Assembly: GCA_946408105.1 (NCBI GenBank)
Contig: CAMJQS010000002.1
Coordinates: 1 to 59,215 of the forward strand
Source of the DNA: an uncultured Selenomonadales bacterium
GTDB lineage: Bacteria; Bacillota; Negativicutes; Selenomonadales; Selenomonadaceae
Direction: 5' to 3'
DNA: 59,215 bases
Shown here: positions 17,241-25,619 of the stretch, in pieces
How positions within the stretch are numbered: the first letter of the stretch is position 1
Layout: every line of letters starts with the position of its first letter
Program-made: the position numbers and the translations under genes
Notes under the pieces: model-generated
Database searches by the model: none
What the model saw: the letters and a program-made list of their open reading frames with translations, nothing else
Told to the model about the DNA's origin: nothing

Positions 17241-19439
17241 TCAATCGGTCGTCAACGGGTCGATGTCAATCAAAACGTCTTCGCGCTTGTGAAGTTCGTG
17301 CGCTCGCAAAAAATTTCTCACGGCCGACAAGTCCGCCGAACCAATCAGCAAAACGAAACGATAAATGCCGCGCAAGTTTGAAATGGCGGCGGGAATCACT
17401 CCGAAAATTTCTTGACGCGCCGAAGAATTTTTGACGACCTCCTCGCTGAAGGCGGTGTGAATTTTTTTTGCGAAGTCTTTGGCCTTGGTCTCGTTGGCGT
17501 TCATGAAAATCAATTTGACCAGACGACAGAACGGCGGAAAAAAATTTTCTTCGCGCTGGGAAATTTCGTTGGCGAAAAATTTTTCGTAGTCTTGCGCGCA
17601 ACCGAAACGAATCGCCGCGGCGTTCACGTCGTAGGCCTGCACGATGACTTTGCCCGGCAAGTCCGCGCGACCCGCCCGACCCGCCGCCTGCGTTATCAGC
17701 GTGAAACAATTTTCCGCCGCCCGAAAGTTCGAAAAGCTCAAAGCCGCGTCCGCGCTCAACACGCCGACCGCCGTCACGCCGCTGATGTCGTGGCCTTTGG
17801 CGACCATTTGCGTGCCGAACAAAATATCTGCCTCGTGCGCCGCGAACGCGTCCAAAATTTTTTTGTGGCCGAACTTGCCGCCCGTCGAGTCTCTGTCCAT
17901 GCGCAAAATTTTTGCGTCGGGAAAAAATTTTTTCAACGCCGCTTCCAATTTCTCCGTGCCCGTTCCCAAAAATTTTATTCGACGTGAGCCGCAAACGGGA
18001 CAGACCGTCGGCGGCTCCGAAACAATTTCGCAACGATGACAAAGTAATTTTCCGTCCGCGTGATAAGTCATGGGCAGGCCGCAATCGGGACACTTGGCAA
18101 CCTCGCCGCACGACCTGCACATAACGACCGTCGACCAGCCCCGCCGATTCAAAAGCAGTATCGCCTGATTTTTTTCCGCCAAAGTTTTTTTCAGCAGCTC
18201 GACCAACGCGCGACTCAAGACCGAATTATTTCCCGCATAAAGTTCGCCGCGCATGTCCGCGCATTTCACTTCGGGCAAGGGATTGTTCAAAACTCGTCGC
18301 GACATTTTTAAAAGAATGAGTTCGCCCTGCTTCGCGCGATAAAAATTTTCCAAGCTCGGTGTCGCTGAACCGAAAACGATTGCCGCTTCGTGAAACTTTG
18401 CAAACTCTTCGGCGACGATGCGTCCGTGGTAGCGCGGCGAATTTTTGTCTTGCTTGTAAGAATTGTCTTGCTCCTCGTCGACGACAATCAGCCCGACGTT
18501 TTCTATCGGCGTGAACAGAGCCGACCGCGCTCCGATTACAATTCCGACCTCGCCGTTTCTGATTCGGTGGAAAGTTTCGCTGCGCTCCTCAACGCTCAAG
18601 CGGCTGTGAATGACCGCAACGTCCGCGAAGTGCGCTTTAAAATTCGTGACGATTTGGCTCGTCAAAGCGATTTCGGGAACCAAAATTATCGCGCGCCGCC
18701 CCAGTTGCCGAATGATTTTTGTCAGCTCGATGTAAACTTGCGTCTTGCCCGAACCCGTCACGCCGTGCAGCAAAAATCCTTGGAACCTTCGCGCCGCCAA
18801 AAATTTTTCCACCGCCGCAACCGCCGCCGATTGTTCTGCTGTCAGCTCAAAAGTTTTCGGCACGGATTTTATCAGCGAATAACTGTCGCGCAAAACTCTT
18901 CGTTGCTCGACCTCGACGAAGCCCGCCTCGATTAAAATTTTAATCGTCGCCGAAGAAAAATTTTTTGATTTTAAATCTGCCGCCCGAATTTCTCCGTGCT
19001 CCTCCAAAAATTTTAAAATCTTCAGTTGCGCGGGCTTGTTTGAAAAATTTTTTGCGTCGAAAGTTTTTGTGAGCTTGTAAAATTTTTTAAAGCGCACGGA
19101 AATTTTTTTGCCGCGCCGCCCCGGCATGAACAGAGCCATCGCCGCCGACAGCGGGCACAAATAAAATTCCGACAGCCAACGCGCCGCGCTCATCATCTCC
19201 GGCGTGAACCACGGCTCCTCGTCGATTGCGTCGATTATTTCTTTCAACTCGAACTCAAATTTTCTCGCGTCGTCGACTTCATAAATTTTCATTACGAAGC
19301 CGTCAAACTTTTTCGCGCCGAACGAGACAATCACTCGCCAGCCCGCCGACAAAAATTTTAAACGTTCGGGCACGCGGTAAGTAAAATTTTTTCGGACGCT
19401 GTTGGCCGTGACGTTCACGCACACTTCAGCGATTATCAT
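17241..19439 (-). CDS. priA: Primosomal protein N' (replication restart helicase PriA)
   Basis: A 732-residue superfamily-2 DNA helicase that reloads the replisome at stalled forks. Order: N-terminal 3'-OH-binding domain (MIIAEVCVNVTANSV), winged helix, Walker A GVTGSGKT, DEEQ box in VVDEEQDNSYKQ, GSATPSLE, the zinc-binding insertion with paired cysteines (CRSCGEVAKCPDCG, CHRC, CPVCG), and the C-terminal motif QAAGRAGR. Full length. The start overlaps the stop of the truncated HepT by 4 nt, which is unusual company for priA. The gene is packed with AAAATTTT words (seven in 18901-19440 by hand count). Confidence 0.96.
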   Translation of the reverse strand: MIIAEVCVNVTANSVRKNFTYRVPERLKFLSAGWRVIVSFGAKKFDGFVMKIYEVDDARKFEFELKEIIDAIDEEPWFTPEMMSAARWLSEFYLCPLSAAMALFMPGRRGKKISVRFKKFYKLTKTFDAKNFSNKPAQLKILKFLEEHGEIRAADLKSKNFSSATIKILIEAGFVEVEQRRVLRDSYSLIKSVPKTFELTAEQSAAVAAVEKFLAARRFQGFLLHGVTGSGKTQVYIELTKIIRQLGRRAIILVPEIALTSQIVTNFKAHFADVAVIHSRLSVEERSETFHRIRNGEVGIVIGARSALFTPIENVGLIVVDEEQDNSYKQDKNSPRYHGRIVAEEFAKFHEAAIVFGSATPSLENFYRAKQGELILLKMSRRVLNNPLPEVKCADMRGELYAGNNSVLSRALVELLKKTLAEKNQAILLLNRRGWSTVVMCRSCGEVAKCPDCGLPMTYHADGKLLCHRCEIVSEPPTVCPVCGSRRIKFLGTGTEKLEAALKKFFPDAKILRMDRDSTGGKFGHKKILDAFAAHEADILFGTQMVAKGHDISGVTAVGVLSADAALSFSNFRAAENCFTLITQAAGRAGRADLPGKVIVQAYDVNAAAIRFGCAQDYEKFFANEISQREENFFPPFCRLVKLIFMNANETKAKDFAKKIHTAFSEEVVKNSSARQEIFGVIPAAISNLRGIYRFVLLIGSADLSAVRNFLRAHELHKREDVLIDIDPLTTD

Positions 19440-19618
19440 TCGGCTGCTCCCCGTCGAAAAATTTGCCCGATATAAAACGCGCTCACGTCAACCGGTCGAT
19501 AATTTTTTCTTGCGATAAAGTTCTCGTAAGTTTGAACGTCGGAGCCGATGACTTCCAATTTTCTGCACCACTTCACGATATGGAAAAGTCTTTGCAAATC
19601 CGCTTGTCTACCTCGCAT
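19436..19618 (-). pseudogene. Truncated HepT-like (DUF86) fragment
   Basis: 60 residues from ATG 19618 (MRGRQADLQRLFHIVKW...). They match the first half of HepT/DUF86 proteins (LQRLxxIxxWCxKLE, SYExFxxxxxYRxxVSxxxxQIG). The protein stops at IFRRGAAE, so it lacks the second half with the RX4-6HXY ribonuclease motif; normal length is about 110-140. It overlaps the nucleotidyltransferase stop by 11 nt, as in intact MNT/HepT pairs, and its stop overlaps the priA start. Interpreted as a HepT cut off at the priA junction. A functional mini-protein is not excluded. Confidence 0.62.
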
Positions 19619-19904
19619 AAAGCAACACCTCATCCTTTGCAATTTTACTTAAAAATTTTTGGCGCGTGCCGCGTCTGCTGAGCACGTCGAGTTCAACGCC
19701 CAGAGCGTCGTGAAGGTCAGCATAAAAGCCGCCCCATTCAAAACCCACGAGTTTGCCGCCGTCGACTAACAAATCCACGTCGCTTTTTTCGTCCGCCTCG
19801 CCGCGCGCGTAACTTCCGAACAAACAAACTTTATCCACGCCGTATCGTTCGCAAATCGGAGTCACGGCTTTTTTTATTTCTTCTATCGTCAACACTTGAA
19901 TCAT
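19608..19904 (-). CDS. MNT-type nucleotidyltransferase (minimal, HepT-associated)
   Basis: A 98-residue minimal nucleotidyltransferase. The signature LFGSYARGEADEKSDVDLLV contains the GS motif and the DxD metal ligands. In MntA/HepT toxin-antitoxin pairs this antitoxin AMPylates the HepT toxin. A GGGGAG site precedes the ATG, and promoter 19929-19957 lies upstream. Its partner gene at 19436-19618 is truncated, so the module may be a decaying remnant in which only the antitoxin remains intact. Confidence 0.88.
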   Translation of the reverse strand: MIQVLTIEEIKKAVTPICERYGVDKVCLFGSYARGEADEKSDVDLLVDGGKLVGFEWGGFYADLHDALGVELDVLSRRGTRQKFLSKIAKDEVLLYAR

Positions 19905-19928
19905 CTCCCCGAAAAATTTTGTTTCGTA

Positions 19929-19957
19929 ATTCTAAGCGAAAATTTTTGCGCGGGCAA
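19929..19957 (-). promoter_or_regulatory. Promoter for the MNT/HepT genes
   Basis: On the minus strand, TTGCCC (19957-19952), a 17-bp spacer and TAGAAT (19934-19929). It is interleaved with the divergent plus-strand promoter at 19945-19973. Confidence 0.55.
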
Positions 19958-19973
19958 GAATTTATGATATAAT
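19945..19973 (+). promoter_or_regulatory. Promoter for the PHP-to-HAD gene cluster
   Basis: A perfect TATAAT at 19968-19973 preceded by TTTGCG (19945-19950) at 17 bp. The -35 is weak. The start of the first gene is 27 bp downstream, with a GAAAGGAG site between. Confidence 0.6.
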
Positions 19974-20000
19974 CGCGGCGAAAGGAGCGGAAAATTTTTT

Positions 20001-20738
20001 ATGAAAGATATTCTCGATGTCCACGTCCACACGACGGCCAGCGGTCACGCTTACAGCACGATTGGCGAATGCATTGCGGCGGCTCGCAAAAAAAATTTGG
20101 AGCTTGTCGGGTTCGCCGACCACGCGCCGCTTATGCCGGGTGCCACGCACGATTTTTATTATTTAAACTTCAAAGTGATTCGCCGCGAACTCGACGGAAT
20201 AAAAGTTGCAATGGGCGCGGAGCTGAACATAATCGATTTTTCGGGCAGCACCGACTTACCCGCGCAAATTCTCAAGCGGATTGACTACGCCATTGCCAGC
20301 CTGCACAACCCGTGCATTGACCCCGGCTCGTTGGAAGAAAACACGGCGGCTCTTATCGGCGCGATGAGAAATCCGCACGTCGTGATAATCGGCCACCCCG
20401 ACAACCCGAATTTTCCCGTGGACTTCGATGCGGTCGTTCGTGCCGCCAAAGACAATCACGTTTTGCTGGAGATAAACAACAGCTCGTATTACACGGGCGG
20501 ACACCGTGCCGGCTCGGCCGAAGCCGCAAAAAAAATGTTGGCAGTCTGCAAAAAATACGGCGCGGAAGTCATCATGGGTTCGGACGCGCACGTTGAACAG
20601 GACGTCGGCAACCACGAGTTAAGTCAAAAAGTTTTGGCGGAAAATAATTTTCCTGCCGAACTCGTCATAAACTCAAGCGCGGAAAAATTTTTCGAGTACG
20701 TCAAGTACAGAAAATCTTTGGCACCGAAAGGAGCATGA
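20001..20738 (+). CDS. PHP-domain phosphoesterase (YcdX-like)
   Basis: A 245-residue metal-dependent phosphoesterase of the PHP superfamily. Metal-binding motifs appear in order: DVHVHTTASGHAYSTIGE (HxH), GFADHAP, GAELNI (Glu), ASLHNP, IGHPDNP and MGSDAHVE. YcdX-type members hydrolyse small phosphate esters with a trinuclear metal site. It is first in a plus-strand run of eight genes, followed 3 nt later by an acyl-CoA ligase. Because the run ends in a nucleoside-like biosynthesis module, it could act on one of its phosphorylated intermediates, which is inference only. Confidence 0.88.
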   Translation: MKDILDVHVHTTASGHAYSTIGECIAAARKKNLELVGFADHAPLMPGATHDFYYLNFKVIRRELDGIKVAMGAELNIIDFSGSTDLPAQILKRIDYAIASLHNPCIDPGSLEENTAALIGAMRNPHVVIIGHPDNPNFPVDFDAVVRAAKDNHVLLEINNSSYYTGGHRAGSAEAAKKMLAVCKKYGAEVIMGSDAHVEQDVGNHELSQKVLAENNFPAELVINSSAEKFFEYVKYRKSLAPKGA

Positions 20739-20741
20739 TAA

Positions 20742-22202
20742 ATGTTAGTTCATGAAGTTATAAACAACGGGCGCGAAGACGCAATCGCCGTCGTCGACGA
20801 AGGGCGGCAGATAACTTACGCGCAGCTCAAGCAGGGCATAAAAAAATATCGCAATCGCCTTTACGTACTCGGAATCCGTCAAGGCGACCGCGTCGGAATT
20901 TTTTCACGCAACAGCGCGGAATTCATTTACGCTTACTTCGCGACGACTTCCTTGGGCGCAATCAACGTCCCGATAAATTTTCAGCTCAGCCCGCGCGAAA
21001 CCGCTTACATCCTCCGCGACGCCGGCGTCGAACATTTGCTCACTTACGAGCCGTTGACGTTCGAGGAAAAAGTTTCTGTCGTTCAATATGACATTGCGAC
21101 TTTCGGCGACAAAAATTTTCCCGACGCTCCCGACTTGCCCGCCGACTTCGACGAGAACAAACCCGCCGTCATAATTTACACGAGCGGCACGACCGGCAAC
21201 CCGAAAGGCGCGATTCTCTCCCATAAAAATCTTGTCTGCAACACCCGCCAATGCGAAGTCTTCAAATGCCACAGCGGCTGCCGCGTGCTTTGCGTCCTGC
21301 CCATGTATCATTGCTTCGAGTGGACGTGCGCCGTGCTCAACACTTTTTATCGCGGGGCGGCGGCTCACGTTATGCGCGTCTTCAAACCAAAAGATATGGT
21401 CGACATGGTTCGCGAACAACAGATAACAGACATCATCGCGGTGCCGTCGATTTTCAAATTGGTTACGGGTCTTGCCAAGCCCGAAGATTTTAAAAGCGTT
21501 CGATTCTTCATGAGCGGCGGCACGACTTTGCCCGATAAAATTGTCGACGAGTTCAAGAAAAAATTCGGCGCGCCCATTGCCGAAGGTTACGGCCTGTCGG
21601 AGGCGTCGCCCGCTGTCTTCTTGACAACCCACGGCGAAGAGCGGCAGGGTTCTTGCGGAAAACTTCTTGCGGGCACGGAAGTCAGATTGATCGACGAGGA
21701 CGGCAACGACGTTGCCCAAGGCGAAGTCGGCGAAGTTTTGGTGCGCGGCGGTCAAGTCATGCTCGGCTATTGGAACAACCCGAAGGCCACGGCCGAAGCT
21801 CTCGACGCGGACGGCTGGCTCCACACCGGCGACGTGGGCAAGGTCGACGAGGACGGCTACTATTACATCGTCAATCGAATCAAAGAATTGATTATCAGCA
21901 TGGGCGAAAATATTTATCCGCGCGAAGTCGAAGAGGTCGTCTATCGTTTCGCGGGCATAAAGGACGCGGCGGTCGTCGGCGTCGATGACAAATTGCGCGG
22001 ACAAGTCGGCGCGTGTTTCTTTGAAGTTCAAGACGGCGCGACGGTCGACACGCGCGAACTGAAAAAATTTTTGCAGAAAAATCTTGCGCTGTATAAAGTT
22101 CCGCGCGAATTCCACAGGCTCGACGAAATCCCGCGCACGTCGACGGGAAAAATTTCCAAGCGAACAATCCTTGAAAATTATCTTGCCGCGAAGGGAAACT
22201 GA
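20742..22202 (+). CDS. AMP-dependent acyl-CoA synthetase/ligase
   Basis: A 486-residue ANL-superfamily enzyme that activates a carboxylate as an acyl-AMP and usually passes it to CoA. Motifs: P-loop IIYTSGTTGNPKGAIL, YGLSEASPAVFLT, GWLHTGDVGKVDEDGYYYIV, RIKELIISMGENIYP, and the C-terminal catalytic lysine in RTSTGKISKR. Fatty or aromatic acids are the commonest substrates. The specific one cannot be read here. A GGAGCATGATAA site couples it to the PHP gene stop. It shares the run with genes for a secreted protein and a methylase. Confidence 0.92.
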   Translation: MLVHEVINNGREDAIAVVDEGRQITYAQLKQGIKKYRNRLYVLGIRQGDRVGIFSRNSAEFIYAYFATTSLGAINVPINFQLSPRETAYILRDAGVEHLLTYEPLTFEEKVSVVQYDIATFGDKNFPDAPDLPADFDENKPAVIIYTSGTTGNPKGAILSHKNLVCNTRQCEVFKCHSGCRVLCVLPMYHCFEWTCAVLNTFYRGAAAHVMRVFKPKDMVDMVREQQITDIIAVPSIFKLVTGLAKPEDFKSVRFFMSGGTTLPDKIVDEFKKKFGAPIAEGYGLSEASPAVFLTTHGEERQGSCGKLLAGTEVRLIDEDGNDVAQGEVGEVLVRGGQVMLGYWNNPKATAEALDADGWLHTGDVGKVDEDGYYYIVNRIKELIISMGENIYPREVEEVVYRFAGIKDAAVVGVDDKLRGQVGACFFEVQDGATVDTRELKKFLQKNLALYKVPREFHRLDEIPRTSTGKISKRTILENYLAAKGN

Positions 22203-22203
22203 T

Positions 22204-22767
22204 ATGAAAAAATTTTTAATCGCGACGCTTGCCTTCCTGCTGTTGGGCGCGCAGGTCGAAGCCGTTCCGTTCACACGCACGCAGCTCGACAAAATGTTTT
22301 TGGACGTCGGACAAATTCAAACTTCCGCGACGCTCAACCTCAACGCCGAAACCTTCAAAGAAAATTTCAACGCGCGAATCACGCCGATTTTGAAAGAGGC
22401 GATGGGCACCGACGACGTTTCGGCAATGGAGCATCTTTTCTTGATTAAGAACGAAAAAATTATCGGCGAGACGTTCACAAATATTTTCGGCGACTATCGA
22501 ATCGGTATCGTCGGCGGCCTGGCGGCGGACGGAAATTTTAAAACGTTGAGCCTCTACTACACCACGCCCGAAGAGAAGGACGAATCGATTTTTACAATTT
22601 GGTTGATGACGGCGTTCGTGAAAAGCATCGCGCCCGACGTCAACCCGCAAACTTTGATGAACGATTTGACGGCGAAAAATTCTTCGGGCTCGGTCGTGGC
22701 GGGCGGCGTGAAGTTTTCCGTTTCCGAAGACGGCAACTTGAACGCTTTGACGGCGGCGGCTCCCTGA
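22204..22767 (+). CDS. Secreted protein of unknown function
   Basis: 187 residues starting at ATG 22204 with a signal peptide (MKKFLIATLAFLLLGAQVEA). The mature part is soluble, with predicted alternation of helices and strands (QTSATLNLNAETFKENFNAR, KIIGETFTNIFGDYRIGIVGG, ESIFTIWLMTAFVKSI). No family was recognised. An in-frame extension upstream to 22084 lies inside the ligase gene and lacks a ribosome site, so it is rejected. The stop overlaps the next start by 1 nt (TGATG). Confidence 0.75.
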   Translation: MKKFLIATLAFLLLGAQVEAVPFTRTQLDKMFLDVGQIQTSATLNLNAETFKENFNARITPILKEAMGTDDVSAMEHLFLIKNEKIIGETFTNIFGDYRIGIVGGLAADGNFKTLSLYYTTPEEKDESIFTIWLMTAFVKSIAPDVNPQTLMNDLTAKNSSGSVVAGGVKFSVSEDGNLNALTAAAP

Positions 22768-23564
22768 TGAAAAATTTTATCGTGACGACAACCCGCAAGC
22801 CCGACGCCGCGACGGAAAATTTCGCAGAAAAAATTTCTTTGAAGCTCGGCGGGCAATTTGTTCGCCGCGAAGATTTTTCCTTCGACGCGCTGAAAAAAAT
22901 TCACGGCGCGGAAAATATTTTGCTCGTCAAGAAAAATTCGCTCGGCGTCGTGACGGCGGAGGGCGAATTATTTTTTCACCCGAACACCGCGCACTTGAGG
23001 ATAAAAAATTTGCGCGGCGGCGACGGCGACCGATTGACTGACGCGCTGAAAATTTCCGCCGGCTCGAAAGTTTTGGATTGCACGCTCGGCCTCGGCTCCG
23101 ACGCCATTGTCGAAAGTTTTATCGTCGGCGAGTCGGGCAAGGTCGTCGCGCTTGAAGTTAATCCGCTCATTGCCGAAGTCGTTCGTAACGGCCTGAAAAA
23201 TTTTTCTGAAGACAGCCCGCACATTTTGCAGGCCATGCGCCGCGTCGAAGTCGTCAACGTCGACTGCGAAAATTTTTTGAAGACTTGCGCGGAAAATTCT
23301 TTCGACGTCGTTTACTTCGACCCGATGTTTCGTCGCCCGATAAAAAAAAGTTCGGGGCTCAATCCGATTCGCCCTCTGGCCGACGCTCGTCCGTTGACCG
23401 AAGAAATTATCCGTGAGGCGTGCCGCGTCGCAAAATTTCGCGTCGTCATGAAAGAGCATTCGGGCAGCGCGGAGTTCGCTCGGCTCGGCTTCAAAATTTT
23501 GGACGGAGGAAAATACAGCTCGGTTGCCTTCGGAGTGATTGACAAGGGTTATCGCCTTTTGTAG
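22767..23564 (+). CDS. RsmJ-like class I SAM-dependent methyltransferase
   Basis: 265 residues. Motif I is VLDCTLGLGSDAIVES, the acidic ribose loop VVALEVNPLIAEVV, and the catalytic block VVYFDPMFRRP resembles the DPMYP motif of RsmJ (YhiQ), which methylates guanine in 16S rRNA. The N-terminal 75 residues (FIVTTTRKPD...) match the PUA-like or helper region seen in Firmicute members. Start chosen at ATG 22767 because it couples to the previous stop and begins the conserved domain; the frame is open further upstream. The gene sits just before the CitE-like lyase gene (28-nt gap). Confidence 0.8.
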   Translation: MKNFIVTTTRKPDAATENFAEKISLKLGGQFVRREDFSFDALKKIHGAENILLVKKNSLGVVTAEGELFFHPNTAHLRIKNLRGGDGDRLTDALKISAGSKVLDCTLGLGSDAIVESFIVGESGKVVALEVNPLIAEVVRNGLKNFSEDSPHILQAMRRVEVVNVDCENFLKTCAENSFDVVYFDPMFRRPIKKSSGLNPIRPLADARPLTEEIIREACRVAKFRVVMKEHSGSAEFARLGFKILDGGKYSSVAFGVIDKGYRLL

Positions 23565-23592
23565 AATCATAAAAAATTTTTCGGAGGCTCAA

Positions 23593-24516
23593 ATGTTTGA
23601 AGTTTTACAGTACAAAGTCGGCGGGCTGCTTTACATGCCGGCTTTCCAAAAAAATATCGTTCAGAAAATTTCGCAAAAAAAATTGCCGCGCTTAACGTCA
23701 GCGGCTTTTTGTTTGGAAGATTCGATACGCGACGAATCACTCGACGCGGCGGAAAAATCTTTGCAGTTCATCTTGCGCGAACTCGACGGCGTGAAAAATT
23801 TGCCGCTTGTGTTCGTGAGGATTCGTTCGCCGCGGCACTTGAAAATTTTTCATGAGGCAATCGGCTCGCGCTCAAAAATTTTGACGGGCTACATCCTTCC
23901 GAAATTCGACATGAGCAACGCGCCCGAATATTTGAAACTCGCGCGCGAAATAAATTTGCCGATAATGCCGACGCTCGAAACCGACCGCGTGGCAAATCTT
24001 TTGACGCGGCGCACGGAACTTTTGTCGCTGAAAGAAATCCTCGACGACTCAAAAAAAATCGTGCTCAACATTCGCGTCGGCGTGAACGATTTTTGCAACC
24101 TGTACGGCCTGCGCCGCGACGTTCGCCGAACGATTTACGACATTGGAATTGTCCGCGACGTGTTGACCGGTATTTTGAACGTCTTCGCGAAAGATTACGT
24201 CGTGGCCGGCTCGGTGTGGAATTTTTTCGGCGGAAATTTTTGGGCGGACGGTTTGCGCCGCGAAATAGAACTCGACCGCTTGAACGGCTTCATCGGCAAA
24301 AGCGCGATTCATCCCGCTCAACTGCCGATTATTTTTGACGGCATGAAAGTTTCGCGCACAGACTTGGAAGACGCCGAACAAATTTTAAATTGGAAGTCGG
24401 ACACGCACGGAGTCTTGAAAAGTTTCGACGGCTCGCGCATGAACGAAGTTAAATGTCACACGACTTGGGCGCGACGCATAAAAATTTTGAGCGAACTTTA
24501 CGGGGTGATTGAATGA
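23593..24516 (+). CDS. CitE-like C-C bond lyase of the Ter-associated module (HpcH/HpaI superfamily)
   Basis: A 307-residue TIM-barrel lyase. GLLYMPAFQKNIVQKI, FCLEDSIRDESLDAAE (acidic metal ligands), LVFVRIRSPRHLKI, TGYILPKFDMSNAPEYL and MPTLETDRV match the CitE-like family found beside PRTases and HAD enzymes in tellurite (Ter) gene clusters, rather than true citrate lyase (citD and citF are absent). A GGAGG site precedes ATG 23593. The stop overlaps the next start by 4 nt. Proposed to make or cleave a carbon-carbon bond in a nucleoside-like product. The substrate is unknown. Confidence 0.85.
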   Translation: MFEVLQYKVGGLLYMPAFQKNIVQKISQKKLPRLTSAAFCLEDSIRDESLDAAEKSLQFILRELDGVKNLPLVFVRIRSPRHLKIFHEAIGSRSKILTGYILPKFDMSNAPEYLKLAREINLPIMPTLETDRVANLLTRRTELLSLKEILDDSKKIVLNIRVGVNDFCNLYGLRRDVRRTIYDIGIVRDVLTGILNVFAKDYVVAGSVWNFFGGNFWADGLRREIELDRLNGFIGKSAIHPAQLPIIFDGMKVSRTDLEDAEQILNWKSDTHGVLKSFDGSRMNEVKCHTTWARRIKILSELYGVIE

Positions 24517-25619
24517 CTTACACGGCGGAAAAAATTTTGCGCGTCGCCAAAAGATTCAACAACGCGCGGCGAAATTATTTGCTGGTCAATCCGCTGCAGG
24601 GAAAACATTTGCCGACGAGACCGACGGACGCCCTCGACATGATGAACGCGCTCGGAAAAAAAGTTGCGGAAAAATTTTCGTCGGCGCGATTGGTCGTCGG
24701 CTTCGCGGAAACGGCAACGGCAATCGGCGCGGTCGTCGCGAAAAATTTATCGGACGAATGTTTTTACATTCAAACGACGCGGGAAAATTTTGACGGAGCG
24801 TTCGTGGAATTTTTGGAGGAGCACAGCCACGCGCCAGAACAAAAACTTTTTGCCGAAAATCTTTCCGCGCGGATTGATTCGACGAACGAAATTATTTTTG
24901 TCGACGACGAACTTTCGACGGGCAAAACTCTTTTGAACATCGTCCGCCGGCTCAAAAAAATTTTCCCCGCGCTCAACGACAAAAAAATCTGCGCGGCCTC
25001 GATAATCAATCGGCTCACGGAAAAAAATTTGGCGGCCTTGGCGGAAGAAAATATTTCTTGCGTGTGGCTCGTCAAGCTCGAAAAAAATTTCGACGCGGAA
25101 AAATTTTCTGTCGTTGAGGCCGAAAAAGTTTTGCCGCTCAAAAAAAATATTTCCTTCTGCAAAAAAATTTTCACGTTCGACACGCGGCGCGGCGTCAAAA
25201 TCGGCGAATACTTTTCACAATGCGTTGAGCTCGGAAAAATTATTTCGGAAACTCTCAAGCGCGAAAAAATTTGCGGCGAAGTTTTGATTCTCGGCACGGA
25301 AGAATTTATGTTGCCCGTTCTTGTCGTCGGAAAAATTTTGGAGGAAAATTTTTCTGTCGTGACGCACTCGACGACGCGCAGCCCGATTGGCATTTGCGGC
25401 GAAAAAAATTATCCGATTCGTTCCGGCTTCAAGCTCAAAAGTTTTTACGACGCGGCGCGCACGACTTATATTTACAACTTGAAATTTTATGACGCGGCGG
25501 TTATCGTCAGCGACGCCGAAAATTTTTCTGCGGGCTTGGAAGATTTGATTGGCGCGCTGAACGTGCACGGCGTCGACAAAATTTTTTTCGCGGAGGTAAA
25601 AAATGTTCGGGACTTATAA
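24513..25619 (+). CDS. Phosphoribosyltransferase with C-terminal TRSP domain
   Basis: 368 residues. The N-terminal half is a type I PRTase fold with the PRPP loop IIFVDDELSTGKTLLNI (about residues 127-143) and an upstream core VVGFAETATAIGAVV. The C-terminal half holds the name-giving motif, HSTTRSPIGI, plus IRSGFKLKSFYD. This combination (PRTase_2 plus TRSP) is known from Ter-linked operons, where it is predicted to attach a ribose phosphate to a base-like moiety. It overlaps the lyase by 4 nt and StiP by 17 nt, so the genes are tightly coupled. Confidence 0.88.
   Translation: MTYTAEKILRVAKRFNNARRNYLLVNPLQGKHLPTRPTDALDMMNALGKKVAEKFSSARLVVGFAETATAIGAVVAKNLSDECFYIQTTRENFDGAFVEFLEEHSHAPEQKLFAENLSARIDSTNEIIFVDDELSTGKTLLNIVRRLKKIFPALNDKKICAASIINRLTEKNLAALAEENISCVWLVKLEKNFDAEKFSVVEAEKVLPLKKNISFCKKIFTFDTRRGVKIGEYFSQCVELGKIISETLKREKICGEVLILGTEEFMLPVLVVGKILEENFSVVTHSTTRSPIGICGEKNYPIRSGFKLKSFYDAARTTYIYNLKFYDAAVIVSDAENFSAGLEDLIGALNVHGVDKIFFAEVKNVRDL

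Noticed and set aside
20904-22292. 462-codon minus-strand frame opposite the AMP-ligase
   Set aside because: Antisense shadow caused by codon bias; all ANL-superfamily motifs are on the plus strand.
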